DNA of 64,000 nucleotides from Rhynchopus euleeides (taxonomy: Eukaryota; Euglenozoa; Diplonemea; Diplonemida; Diplonemidae), in assembly GCA_963210315.1 (NCBI GenBank), contig OY723292.1:1364001-1428000 (forward strand), in the 5' to 3' direction. Shown here piece by piece: positions 1-12,678 of the stretch. The notes under the pieces are model-generated. The model saw only the letters and a list, made by a program, of their open reading frames with translations, was not told the DNA's origin and ran no database searches. The number at the start of each line of letters is the position of its first letter. The stretch's first letter is position 1. The position numbers were made by a program, and so were the translations under genes.

Positions 1-657
1 ATCCCGCCCCTGCGCTGCCATTATTAGGTTACTTCAGGGGTGGTTCTTCGCAACCCACAGGGGGGATGGAAATTTAGCCATTCTTCGTCATAGACAGTTG
101 TCCTCATACCTTCGGCACTGTTCTCCTACAAGAAGTAGGAGGAAAAACCGCACCAGAAAACAAAACAAAAAGCCACCCCCCCACCTCCGATTCGGTGACC
201 CCAATCGAAAACGCCTTCCCTTTTTTTTTTACATCTTCTTCCATCCCACACACGCCCCCCACCCCTCGTTTCCACATCCCACACCATATCCACCCGCGCT
301 GCCTCGATCCTCTCCCTGGGGGGGGGGGGGGTCGGGTCTGGGCCTTCCTTCCTTCCTTCCTTCATTCCTTCCTTCCCTCGCTGGGATATCAGCTGGGTTG
401 AGGTTGCCCTTTGCGCATGTGGAGTACAGTGGAGATTTTGCATGTGGCGGGGCATGTGGAGTACAGTGGAGATTTTAGTTGGAGCCCAGGTGGAAAGGTA
501 AAGAACCCTTTTGCACCCTACTACCACTCTCCTCTCCACCCACCCACCCCCCACCATCTTACATTACACGGCACAAAACAAACTACAGTGCAACTGGAAG
601 CTCTGCTGAGCTGGCGTCACTGATCCAAACAACAAGATTCGTATCTGGCGCGAATTT

Positions 658-692
<35 letters not shown>

Positions 693-3600
693 GCTTGACA
701 ACGTGCCGCTGGCGTGCTGCCCCCCTGAAGCCCCAGCCCACGCAAGCGTCACGTCCCACACTCTCTCGCGTATGATTTTGGTGTGAATATCCTCGTAACG
801 ACAGTACCCCGCACACCAGCTCCCTCTCTCTCCCCCTCTCTTATTCTACAGCAGTTATCCACGTCTCCCGCACCCCTTTCTCCTTTTATGATTCGATTCA
901 CGATTCAAAAAAAAAAGAATCTTCAAAATTGCTCGGTGCGGGGTGTGGGGGCAATGCCTCCTGCAAGGCACATTGACCCGTCCAGCCGCATGTGTGCAGG
1001 TGGGTGGGGCGGGCTGCTCCCTCATCCCCTCATTCCGTCCTTTCCAAGAAACATAGGCCTTCGTGAAAACGACGGCAGAGGGTCCCTGGGATATGATCTG
1101 ACATCTGCAGCCCAGTATGGCATATTTCGCTATTGCATGATTGCATGCCCAAGCCAAAGCGCTGAACTGTATGAACTGTACGTGTGTGTGTGGTCACGTT
1201 TTGTGTGGGGAGATCCTGCGTGGATCATAGCCCACCTGTGTGTGTGTGTGTGTGTATGACATTTTTGAGCACATTTATGATGCGTAAAAGTGTAGGAGTG
1301 CTTCCGACGATCCCGTTCCTTTTCTGTGTGTCTAGCTATCTCGTGTTCACATGTGCTCCACACCCACATCAAAGCAGCAGGCTCTAGGGTGGTGGAAGCG
1401 TCAATGCATCATTAAGGAAGAAGGAAGCACGGTTGCTACGCTTTTGGAACACATCAAGACCAGGTGATTCACCTGTGCCCACCCTCCCCTGCAAGCGTCA
1501 TAGGGGAAACTGGGGCACGTAGTCATTCGAACTTTCGAATTCAAAGCACTTTTCCGACAACACGGGGTGGATGCCAATAAATGGCCACACCACATCGATG
1601 CAAGTTGTGCGCCGCGCGGTGCTCCGCCCGGGAGTGGCGACCACCACCACCACCGCAGCAAATGAGTATCTTTCAAAATCGTTTGTTATCCCTTCGTCCG
1701 CTATTGTATTGCCAAAAAAAATACAACTGCCTTGTTGCTTTCCTCCACGACACGCTCATCCGCCACTGGTTCATGTTGTATTTTTCACTCGAAACCTTTC
1801 GACGTCCGCCCGCCGCTGCTGGCCTGTCACATGCACAGCCCGAGCAAATATGGCAAAGGATACAACTCCGGAAACCTGGACATCATCCTGCCTCTTTGCA
1901 GCCAGCACCCCCCTCTCCAGTTCTTGTACCGCGCCACAGTATTTTTTTGCCACCCGCCCCTGGCAATCTGCGCGGGCTGAATAAGACACGACACCGTCTT
2001 TATCTCTTACGCTCTTTCTATCTTATTTTTTGCCTTGTATTAAGTGTCTAAAAAGATAGGCTCCGGGGATAGCGCTTTGGGGGCACATCAAAGGACACCT
2101 CCACAGCAAAACAAGCTGCGGCAGTTGTTTTTTTTTGGTTTTTTGCCCCAGCCTTTTTTGGCGCAACACAACAGCCCCAAATCCCCGTATCATTTTTTAG
2201 ACCTCGCTCTGCCCGCGGTTTGATCGACCTCTTTCTACTTTGTACAGTAATGTTGTGCGGAAGTTGGGTGACAAGAAACTGGCACCGCCTTGGCACAGCG
2301 CCGAAACGGGCCTCTCACCCCTTCTTGACAGAAGCACGCGGCAAAAAGAAAGTTATCAGAACAGCGCCCCCTCCCTCCGCCAGTCACCAAGGCGGGGACT
2401 GTGAGGGATGCACAGCCAACCAGTATCGCTCAAATCGTTCAAACCTATAGAAAGGCGATGCCACACCACAGCTACCATGGCGGGGGTGTGGCAGCGGTCC
2501 GGGCTGTCATGCAGCTTCTGACTGCTTTGCAGCGGTGGTATGGCTGTTCCAGGGAGCGAGAGAGAGAGAGTAAGTGAGAGTTGTGTACAGTATGCAGTGT
2601 ATTTGACAGGCTTTCCTTGGAGGTGCCCAAGCCGGTGGAGTTCTGAAGTTGTTCAGAAGGGAGGATGGGTTGGGGGGGGAGGACGGAGTTCTATTTTCAG
2701 CACACTTCAATGTGGGCGGAAAGTGTCACGTGCTTGTTCGTGCCCTTGTGCTCCTCACTCACGACAACACCATCAGCAGGGAGTTTGGGTGTGGAAGCTT
2801 CAACGCATCAAGGAAACAATAGCAAAGTGCCGAGCGAGCGCAGTGACACTTTCCCTTTTCTTCTTTTCATTTGAGAGTCATTCCTGCTGTCCTGTTATAA
2901 CAGCAGCCCAAAAAAACCGTGCGATAAAAAAGAAAGGTGCGTTGTTTGTTGCATCTGTATAGGGGTGGGGTTGGGGAGGGGGGGGGGGGGGCTCGGCTTC
3001 GGTGCAAGGCTGGAAAGACAATAGCAACACGATACTCTACTCCATCAAAGGGTTTCAAAAACGGTTGTTGTCGATGCCAGATGGATAAAAAAATCAACAA
3101 AACAAAGTGCCAACACAAAAATGACAGCCGGCTCCCCCTCGCCCCCCTCATCCCCCCGACCCTCTCTTCCTTCCCTCTCCTACATTTCCTAGTTTATCTT
3201 CTCTTCTCACCATCCAGTTCCTACATTCTGTGCGACGACAAAGATGACAACCGCATGCAATGCGGCAAGTGCAAACAGTGCAAACCACTCTGCGATAACT
3301 GTATCCCCCCACACCCCCCCCCCTCCTTTTTCATAACGATTGAAGGCAGATCATCATTGTGCTTCCTTCCACTTCTATTTCACTACCCCCCCCCCCTTTT
3401 GACCTGCCCCGACCCCCACCTTGGTCGGTCAGTCGACCCCCCCCCCCCTCTAAACAAAGCCTGTCCTGCCCGCCTGGAGGCAAGGCCCTGCCAGGGGTGT
3501 CTCCTTGCCCGACCAAACCCCACCGATGGTGTGGGGTGAAATCGGATCCCATGTGTGCTCAGAATACCAGTGTCAGTAATCACCCCACATCCCCCCTCCC

Positions 3601-6115
3601 CCTCCTCCCATCAGCGACTGGAGGTAGTGACTTCCTGTTTTTTTTGCAAGCCCCCCCCCCCCCTTCCTCTATTCAGGGGGTCCTTTCTAAGTCTCCCTTT
3701 CGTCTTTTTTAACCGATCCTCGAGCATCGAACAGGGTTTCTTACCTAAAGATACCTATCACGCCCCACCCCCCCCCACTTTTCTTTGTTGTTTTAACCGA
3801 TCGATGGGGTCTGGGATTTTGGGGTAAGACCCATGCTGTCCCGTATATGCCCCCCCACTCCCCCACCCCCCACCCACACAATAGAGAAGATCAGAAGCCC
3901 AGTGTATCAGTGTATGTCGCATACAACGTGCGCCGTGGGTTGCTGACCTGCCCGTGGCAGTCTCCTCCTTCTCCTCCTCCTCCCCCTCTTCTTCCTTCTT
4001 CCTCCTTTTCATCTACCTCTCTCTCTCTCTCTCTCTCGGTCTCGCCCCCACCCGTCAACACCCACCACCGCCGTCAACCGCAATTACCCTGCCACACCCA
4101 CAGCCACGCCCCCCCCCCCCCTCTCTCCCTCCCCCTTCCCCCTTCCCCCTCACCCACCCACCCTCCCATCCTCTAGTCAAGGAAACTGACCCCATCTGCC
4201 CCATGTAGCCCCACACTCCACCCTTGTTGCACCCCCTCATCTTCCGCCCATCCCCTCCCCCAGCGATCTGTCGCGCCCCTCTTCCCGCCTGATACTGTCT
4301 CTTGTTCAAAGCCTTCCCATCCCCACCACCCCCGTCGCTTTATCACAGCACACTCCTCCGGATTTTCCCAGGTCCCGACCCACCCATGGCCCCATCATTT
4401 CAATTGCACCGATTCTTTCTGTAGATTTTCCTTGTCTCCTTCCTCTCCTCTCCCGTATCATTCGCACCCCCCCCCCCCCATGTTCCCGTCACCCCCCGTA
4501 AAAATACCGGTCAATCCCCCCCCCTTTTTGTTGGTTGTTTTCTTTGATCACCCAAAAAAAAGGTAAAAATAATTTTTCATCGAAGAAGCGGCGTTGGGCC
4601 CTGCGTTTCTTTTCCCTTTGTTTTTTTTATTGTTTGTTGTTGTGTGTGGGGCACACCTAAACCGCGGAGGGTCAGCCATCGGAGCTCGCTGCGGTGCGGC
4701 CTGCGCTAAACAAATAAAAGATCGACGTGCGTGTTTTTCCAAAATACCCCCTGTGATTTTGGCCAATCTCTCCCGTGGGGTGTTCCGCCGAAAAACTCCG
4801 GCGAAAATTACGCTGCAACAAGCTCCGCCGAACCACGGCCGAACTCACAACAGGTCAAATCAGGTGGTGTGCCACAGCGGTGTGCCCCGAGTCACCACAA
4901 CGACCCCTCAGAGCGGAATCATTCAACTTCAGGATGATAACGCACACGCATAGCCAGTCATATGCATGTGTGTGAGTTGAAGGTGGGCCCGAACCTGTGT
5001 TTCCATGAAGCTGCCGTGAAACCTTGTGTTGTTTTGTGGTGCAAATCATCTGAAGGGGAGGAAGGGGAAGGAAGAGAGCCGAGCAGTGGAGGGGCTTTAT
5101 CTTTATCCGCAGATCGTGAGAACACCATGACTCAGGAGGAAACCGTTGTCCCGCCTCGGATCCAGGGGGGGTGGGCAGGAAGTGCCGCGCAGCACCCCCC
5201 GGTGCGGGTGCTGCGGGCCGTTTGACCCCTCCCTGTTGTTTTTGCGAGGGGGAACCCGGGTTTTTTTTTGTTTTGCGGGGGAAAAAAACACTCCCAAGCC
5301 TCCCGCCACGCAAGAAGGTAGCTGGGGAGGCTTGCTGGTTTCCATCCACTCTCGACAATCAAATCCCCCCTCCCCCCCTTCCCCCTCCCAGCTAAACCAG
5401 CGGCCCTAATCACCCCCCTACTCAGCTAAACCATTTGGGGCTTTCGCTCCGTGAGATGCAGGGCGTCTGAGGGGGCCTATGCCTGAGGGGGTGCCCGAAC
5501 CTTATATGGGTCGGACACCTTGCACAGTTTGGCTTGGAGTGGAGAGGCGGTGTGTGAAATCCCCCCTGGTCACGGCACCTCGCTCCGCTGGAATAACCAA
5601 GCAGTGCTGTTGTAGTGGAGGTGTCTTCGTTGCTTCAAATTCGAAGTTCAGTAAATCGGTCCACGTCGTGTTCATCTGGTTGTATGTTTCGGTGCAGATT
5701 GTCAAGAAGTGAAGTGAATTGGCCTTCCGCTCAGAAGTGCAGATCAGAGAGCGAAGAAAAGAAAGGACGGATTTAGCAACGAAAATAATCCATTTGGCCA
5801 CTACGGCAGTGCACCATCTAACGCGCATCTCAAAGAAGCAGGCCCCCCCCCCTGCTTGCACCGCACATCAACACAAACAGAACAACAGAACAAGCGCTGT
5901 GCTCACAGTGGCCTGCCATGGACTGCACTCCCGGGGCCTCACACCCCCCCCTCGCCGTTTTGCAACCAACAACAGAGGCACCGCCGGGGCAGGCCGAAGC
6001 GCACACACAGTGTGTATGCTTCTGCGTGCATGGGGCCTCCACCACCACCCCCACATTGACTCTGTGGTCTTCCACAGAGGCACATGGGGCCTGTGGTGAT
6101 GATCATAATAGACAC
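1..6115. other. repeat-rich region without a supported gene
   Basis: Nothing here looks like a conserved protein. The open frames are short, overlap on both strands and follow simple sequence. The stretch holds a TTCC-rich tract near 345-380, a CT microsatellite at about 659-688, a GT microsatellite at about 1237-1255 and many runs of 8 to 16 C or G, densest at 2970-4600. A cysteine-rich stretch at about 3210-3308 (CxxCxxC spacing) could be a lone exon, but I found no start, partner exon or family for it. Confidence 0.6.
1263..1445 (+). repeat. 183-bp dispersed repeat, copy 1
   Basis: This segment matches 15494-15676 over its whole length with no length change and only a few substitutions. 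A third, partial copy lies inverted at about 7632-7690. It has no open frame of note. Its right part contains the short motif GTGGAAGCGTCAACGCATC that recurs across the window. It is probably a fragment of a dispersed element; the family is unknown. Confidence 0.8.
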
Positions 6116-6806
6116 ACGGTGGGATCTTGTAAATTTTACATGTATAACTACAAGTATAATACATGTATTATACATGTATAATACTTGCATGTCAACTATT
6201 ATACATGTATAATACATGTATATGCCTGAAATATACATGTAAAATACATGTATATCAAGTAAAAATACATGTATAATACTTGCATGTCAACTATTATACA
6301 TGTATTTTTACTTGATATACATGTATTTTACATGTATATTTCAGGCATTTACATGTATTTTACATGTATAATACTTGTCATGCAAGTATTATACATGTAA
6401 AATACTTGCATGACAAGTAAAATACTTGCATGTAAGTAAAATACATGTATTTTACTTGCATGCAAGTATTTTACTTGTCATGCAAGTATTATACATGTAT
6501 TTTACTTGTCATGCAAGTATTTTACATGTATAATACTTGCATGACAAGTATTATACATGTAAAATACATGTAAATGCCTGAAATATACATGTAAAATACA
6601 TGTATATCAAGTAAAAATACATGTATAATAGTTGACATGCAAGTATTATACTTGTATTTTTACTTGATATACATGTATTTTACATGTATATTTCAGGCAT
6701 ATACATGTATTTTACATGTATAATAGTTGACATGCAAGTATTATACATGTATAATACATGTATATACTTGTAGTTATACATGTAAAATTTACAAGATCCC
6801 ACCGTG
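6116..6806. repeat. near-perfect AT-rich palindrome (foldback element)
   Basis: The first 40 or so bases, starting CACGGTGGGATCTTGTAAAT, return as an exact reverse complement at about 6763-6806. The two arms can be read against each other almost to the centre near 6461 with only scattered differences. The interior is built from ACATGTA, ATGCAAGTA and TTTCAGGCAT words and is very AT-rich, while both flanks are GC-rich. No open frame was seen and no clear target-site duplication is visible at the ends. It could be a foldback transposon or MITE, or a palindrome made by replication. Confidence 0.9.
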
Positions 6807-7321
6807 CAGCGACACACACCCCCCACCCCCCCCCCCCACCCCCCCCCCCCCCCCCCACACACGACGACCGTGTTCGAAATCAAGCCTTCCCCTCCCCCGG
6901 GCAGCTTCGCTCTTCGGTGGCGGAGGGGACGGAAAAAAATTGAGACCCAAAACAAAACAAGACACACACATCTGTTTTGTGTGCCGCACCGACAAGATGG
7001 GCGGGCAAAAAAAAACCCAATCGGTGGTGCCCCTGATTTACCCCTTTTTCACTACGCACAAACTACGCAATCTGGGGGGGGGGGTCTCGCTTTTTGGTCC
7101 CCCCCCAGTTTTTTTTGGTCCCCCTTTCTGTGTGGCTACTGAGACAGGACTGGAGGCACTGCGCTGACCGAGCAAAAAATTATTGCCAGAACTCACTATA
7201 CACCGTACGAAAGAACGCACGACATGTGGGGCGGGACTCCAGAAACACCTGGGCAAGGTTGCCCCATGCCCAGAAACACCTGAGAAGGAAGTGAGTTCCA
7301 GGAGCCGCGTAGAACACCCTC

Positions 7322-7932
7322 GAGATTGTGAATGATGATACGATCACAGCCTTCAGGGCGCTGCGAGGTGCCACCCTGAAGGTGGCCCTTGACATCAAGG
7401 AGAGCGTCGGCCGAGGGGTCGACGAAAAGCTGAAGAAGGCGCTACTGGCACTGGATCCCGCGGGGTATACGGAGGTCACCGCCACACAGGCAACCTCCGC
7501 TGACAACGTCCAGGAGACGTTATCCGAGGGGATCACAACGGCACTAGAGATCTGTGTCACGGGATCCAGGCGCCCACTCTCCCTCGACGGTCTGGGGATT
7601 GTTGTTGGGTATGGTGTCGTTTCCTGCAGCTGCAAAAAAGCGTAGCAACTGTGCTTCCTTCTTCCTTAATGATGCGTTGACGCTTCCACCCGGAGGAGCT
7701 GAAGCAGGCACCGCTTAATGATGCGTTGATGCTTCCACCCGACGAGCTGAAGCAGGCACCGCGCCAAAGGGCACCCCCAAAGAGACCTGCAAAGACTGCG
7801 TCGAAACCCGCACCGAAGGCTGCCAGCGCTGCAGCACCTGAAGAACCTGCAGCACCTGCAGCACCTGAAGCGCCTGCACCCTCACTGACCCCGGAACAGC
7901 AAGAACTCCTTGAGTTTGGGGTCCCGGCATAG
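7322..7932 (+). CDS. possible small gene or gene fragment, unknown function
   Basis: An open frame from about 7322 to 7645 encodes some 105 residues, including ALRGATLKVALDIKESVGRG, with helix-like composition. A second open stretch, about 7726-7932, encodes an Ala/Pro/Lys-rich segment ending LLEFGVPA and a TAG. The two could be exons of one gene, because a partial inverted copy of the 183-bp repeat lies between them at 7632-7690. That repeat and a 46-bp local duplication (around 7671-7690 and 7720-7739) make the gene model uncertain. No ATG opens the first frame. I do not recognise the protein. Confidence 0.25.
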
Positions 7933-8022
7933 AGACAGAGAATGGCTGAGTAAATCAAAAAATGAGACCCCCCCCCCCTTTTCACTACGCACAAACTACG
8001 CAATATGGGGTCGTCAGGGGCA

Positions 8023-8342
8023 CCAATCGGAGGATGTAATTTGACGGACGCCACGCCCTTTCCTTCACCGCTGCCCCTCCAAAGGGGGTGGGGTGTGGCG
8101 AGAGGTCGGGGGGCGGTTTGTTTGTGCAACCTTCTGGTCACCTGCACGTTGGGGCGTGGAGTGTAGGTGAACAAAACATTGCTCCCACTGCAACCTTTTT
8201 CGATCTGAACGCTTTCCGTGAGCACGGTGCGTTTGTCACAAAAAACCCAATCGGAGGATGTAATTTGACGGCCGCCACGCCCTTTCCTTCACCGCTGCCC
8301 CTCCAAAGGGGGTGGGGTGTGGCGAGAGGTCGGGGGGCGGTT
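8023..8342 (+). repeat. 96-bp direct repeat pair, 224 bp apart
   Basis: The segments 8023-8118 and 8247-8342 are nearly identical, beginning CCAATCGGAGGATG and ending in GGGGGGCGGTT, with one visible substitution (GGACGCC against GGCCGCC). Similar CCCAATCGG sequence also occurs at about 7016. Just downstream, about 8403-8601, a short open frame follows a CCCACAG acceptor-like site and ends in VVPTVVSLTLS. It may be a stray exon. From 8602 to 9049 I see only low-complexity DNA. Confidence 0.8.
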
Positions 8343-9049
8343 CCGGAAACGAAGCCCCCCTGGTAAGCCCAGATGCCCAGATGCCCAGATGCCCCTCCCA
8401 CAGGCTGGGTCTGTGGCTGCTGCTACACCCCAGGACCCCAGCAAAAATATTGTATCACAGCCATGCATGCAGGGTGTTCTTCCAGGCGATCCCTCGTGTG
8501 TTTCTCCTTCAGTGGCAGCTGGCACTGAGGGGGTGGCACGCGGCATGCTTGATGATGTTGAGGCAGTAGTGCCGACCGTAGTGTCGCTAACGCTAAGCTA
8601 ATAAGATTAACGTGTGCGTGTGGATGGGGTCACAGCAAGGAAGTAGATAAACGGGAGGGGGGGAAATACCATATCGTGCCCAGGGCGGGTGGGGGCGAGA
8701 GGCAAGGCGGTGGTAGGTTCCCCCTTGTTGTTTGAGGTTTCATGATAAAACAATAAAAAGAGGGGGGGAGCTCTCGCTGAGTCCCTCCCCCCCTTCCCCT
8801 CCCTCCCCGCTTCCCCCTCCCCCCCACCCTTTGCTTGCCGCAAACAGCTTGGCTGATGATTGGGTGCAGAGCACAGTCGAGAGGGGGTATGGTTCCGGTT
8901 CAGAACAACCTAAATAGAATGCAATTCCACCACGACAGCTCACCACGCTCGGCACACACACACACACTCTTGCCGCACCCCCTCCACCTCCAACACCAGG
9001 GCACTGGGCGGGACGGGAAGCGTGGTGGTGCGCCACCCCCGCCGACACC

Positions 9050-11145
9050 ATGCCGCTGCTATGGGGTCTGATGGCCCCCCCCACGCTGGTGGAGCTCGGC
9101 GCTGCGATGGCGCTGGGGAAGGTGCTGACCGGCGTCGTCTCCGGCCTCCCTGGATACGTCTACGTGACAGACCGCGTTGTGCAGGGGCTTGAGTTCCTCT
9201 GCGCCCCGAGCGAGGAGGAGATCAGGCAGGCGGAGCAGGAGACAGGGGCCGCGATGCCACGCCCGCAGGCCACCAAGAAACGCGGGAGCACCCAGCAGCA
9301 GCAGCAGCACAGCGTGGTGAAGCTGTCGCCTGTCCCCTCCGGCCAGAGCTACTACCTCCCCTTCTTCATGGAGCTGATGGTGCTGTGCAACTGCACGATG
9401 CTCATGGTGTGGCTCGCCCCCCTGCGCGCCCTGTGGAGCACCTGTGTCTTCCACAGCACGCACCCCGCGGGCCAGGCCCCCTCCCTCTACTTCGCACCGG
9501 CGGATGCCGCGACGCTCGTCGTCTTCTTCACCTCCGTCGCCCTGCTGCTGTGGCTGCAGCGCGCCTGCTATTCGATGGACGACCCTGTCGGGATGGCGGG
9601 CGCCATCATCGGCATTGCCTCTGCCATCGCAGCCTACGGCGTGGTGCTGACGGAGGAGATGTCGCCACTGCCCATCAGCCTGAAGGAGGCGCATGCTGCA
9701 TATGTCTCGCACAGCGCTGTGGCGGAGTCGACGATGCGGTGGTTCCTGCCGCCCTACCTGCTGCAGGTCATCATGGTGAGCCTTGTGTGCGTGGCTATCT
9801 CCTACGGCTGCACCAGCGCAACGTGGAGGTTGCTTCGCTGCCACTACCAGCTGAGCGATCGTTACGCCCAGGCGCTGTCGACGGTGGAGGAGAAGCGCGC
9901 TCACTACCTTGTCAACTTCAAGGTGGCGCGTGCGAACAACACAGCTCCTCCCCCGCCCCCCGAGTACTCCCCCAGCGGGTATATGCTGAGCTTCGTCAAC
10001 CTGCTGCTCTCGTGGGTGACCCTGGTGTGCCCCATCGCTGTGACGGCCTCATTTCTGGTTCCCGCGGCGAAGGGGCACCCGCAGGTGAAGCTGGCTCGCC
10101 TCCTGCTGTGCAGCACGGCAGTTGCGACGCGGCTCCTGATGGTGAGGTATGGTGGAGGTGGGAGGGGGGCAGGGGGGGCATGGCATGACAGGGCACTCAG
10201 CACCACAACACACCACTGTTACACAGGCCGTATCTGCAGACGTATTTGCTGAGGGACAATGAGGAAGCGTCGCGTCAGGGGGACAAGAAGAAGTGGGCGT
10301 ATGTGAATCGATGGCGTGGGGGGGTTGCATCTCGGTGCCTTCAGCGGCCTGCATTTGCTGCAGGGCGATGTGTTTTTGCGCGTGCCTCTACACCCCTCCT
10401 CAACACAGCGACGCCATGTTTCAAGTCTCCAACCGTGCGCTGATGCTTATCCTGCGTGCCGCTCTCGTCCTCCTGGCACCCGCCACATCGATGATGGCGC
10501 TTGTCGCAGCTGCCAACAGGCTGGGAACGGTATGCCAGCATCTTCTGGTTGTTAAGTTTTAGTTCGCTTTTGCCGCAGCCACACCGTCCGCTCCACGATG
10601 TGCAGCAGTTCCGCCACCTTGCCTCAGTATTGCCTCCCTCAGCTCCGTAACCCGGCGTCGCCGCCGTCGTCATCACCCTCCATGTGAAAAGCTGTTGGAT
10701 AGCTGTCGAAGGGCTCCAGAGTCAGCCTCTCCTTACGAAAATGAGTCCTCTGGTGCCTGCCACACTGCCACACCCTGCCAACCTGCACCCCACACAGGAC
10801 ACAGAGCTGTGGCCGGCAGGCCTCGTCGGCCGCCTTGTCGGAGATGCGATCCCAGCGGGCCTGATGGCGCATGAGTTCCGTGCCGTGGAAGGTGTGTCCC
10901 ATGCCAACTGCTCATCAAACCGCTTTCCCCACTCAGCCTGATGCTTACATTCCTCCAGACCCGACACCTGTCATAGCACAGCCACCCACCATCCCCCCCC
11001 TCTTCCAGACATCCCCCCAACGGAGTACTGGCAGCAGCTGGTGTCCTTGCTGACCTTCTGGCTGTGTGCATCGGAATCGCTGTTCATCGTGCTGTACGCA
11101 GGATACCGGTGGGTCCTCCGATTCCTGCAGAACAGCACCATCTAG
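9050..11145 (+). CDS. TMEM161-family multi-pass membrane protein, spliced
   Basis: The deduced protein follows the TMEM161A/B family from end to end. It has an N-terminal hydrophobic helix, a segment with YVTDRVVQGLEFLCAPSEEE, several further membrane helices, and the family's conserved RLLMVRPYLQTYL and AMFQVSNRALMLILRAALVL stretches. Exon 1 is 9050-10146, exon 2 10227-10298 and exon 3 10409 to about 10528. These introns begin GTATGG, GTATGT and GTATGC, and joining across the first two restores the conserved frame. A poorly conserved part follows from about 10580, whose exon limits I cannot fix. The last exon, about 11009-11145, encodes the expected final membrane helix (WQQLVSLLTFWLCASESLFI) and ends in TAG. 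Human TMEM161B affects ion conductance in the heart; the role in protists is unknown. Confidence 0.8.
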
Positions 11146-12678
11146 ATGCCGCATCGCTTCAGTGTGGGGTTCGCTGTGGGCAGAGCAGCACGACTGGCAG
11201 GTGTGTGGGGGGTGGAACGCACCTTCACCACCTTCCACACCACTGGTTTACCCAGTGAGCCAACAGTGTGAGCTCAGTATCGCATGATAGCGGTTCGCAC
11301 GGTGGGTACCGGGTCTACCGACGTTGGCTGTGCTGAGCTGTTGAAAAAAAGAGGAGTAGTGAAGTGGGTCCCGAGCGGCCAGCCGGTGAGTTGCGGTTGC
11401 TGTGTATTGTGTGGTGTGCCGTGCCTTATGGTGGCGAGGGTGTGTTGCCCCGTGTGTGCCCCCCTGTGTTCTAGAAAGGGGATGGGTAGTGGGATGCGGA
11501 GAGAAGGACAAGTAAAAAGTGGAAAATTCAAAAAGTGGAAAAAATAAAATGAAGGTTGCCCGGCGTTGGGGGAGGTCGTATCGCTGAGGGGGCCCCAGAA
11601 CCCCAGCAGCCGCAGTGAACGCTCAGAAGAATCACTTCGATAATACGGCCATCAAGAACACAAAACCCCGAACTCATGAAACTGTTATTTTCTTCATTTT
11701 TTTTAGATCTAAAACCTGAGCTTCAGGGGGGTGTGTGAGTGGGATGGAAAGTGTTCGCATGAAGGGAAAGGCAAGCGCCTCAGTTGCTTCTCACTAAAAG
11801 TGTGCATACAAAAGACGCGCGGGTGGGCATTTTGCTCTGTGCCACACTATGCAGACAGGCTTGTGGGGCAGGCTCACATCTTCTTCTCGCTTTCCTCTGC
11901 AGGGAAATTCGGCAGTTGAATAAACAGAGAGAGATCCGGTACGCCCCACCCAGGACTGCGTAACACCAAGACCTGGTACATCTTGGTTCGACTGCCCCCC
12001 CACAAAACCCAAGTCTCCGCCTCTCACGTCATCAGATCTCCCATACTGTGAGGGGTGGCAGGCCTGGCGCTGAAGAGAGGCAGCAAGTTATCGCACCTTT
12101 TTCCCGCACCGGCAACATATCAGTCAACACGCCGGGTTGCAATCGTGTCCCAGGCGGGTGGGGAAGGGGAGGGGAGGGACGGGGTGATCCCAGCACGTTG
12201 CTTTGGACCCAAGATGTGGCGTCTCGGGGCGTTTTACCCACCCAATGTTGTGCCGCGTTCCTGCGTGCTCCTCGGTTTGCGGCGGAGGGTGTGTTGTGTG
12301 TGTGCCTGTGAGTGTGTGTGGCGGGGGGAGGGCGAAGTCTTTTCAAAGAAGAACATCATGCGGGCCAAACCCCCAGCCCCCACTCCCCCCCACCCTGCCA
12401 GCTCCCGACCCAAGCCACCACTCCCCCACCTGTGGTGGCATTATCGTACAGCCCTCGGCGCAACGTCCACACTAAAAAAGGGGATCCTGTGTGTGGGAGT
12501 ATGTGCTGTGCGCGACACAGTGTTGCCCACTTTCAGGTTATATATCATTGGGGGTTGACCCTCCACCGCAACCCCCCCTACCCCCCACCACCGCCCGAAG
12601 GGTAACGTGCGGGTGTGACACTCCTGGCAGGTGTGTGTGTGTGTGCAGGGGTGCCCCTAAAGCATCCTACACAACACA
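11146..12678. other. intergenic region, no gene seen
   Basis: Short open frames on both strands overlap one another and show no conserved motif. The stretch includes G-rich tracts near 12160-12340 and GT-rich tracts near 12290-12330 and 12630-12650. The last part must hold the promoter or 5' end of the following isomerase gene, but no recognisable element was found. Confidence 0.5.

Noticed and set aside
3210-3308. Cysteine-rich small protein with CxxCxxC spacing
   Set aside because: Too short, no start or splice partner, set in low-complexity DNA; kept only as a remark.
9059-9904. Minus-strand frame of 281 codons opposite the TMEM161-like gene
   Set aside because: It is the GC-rich shadow of the real exon and matches no family.
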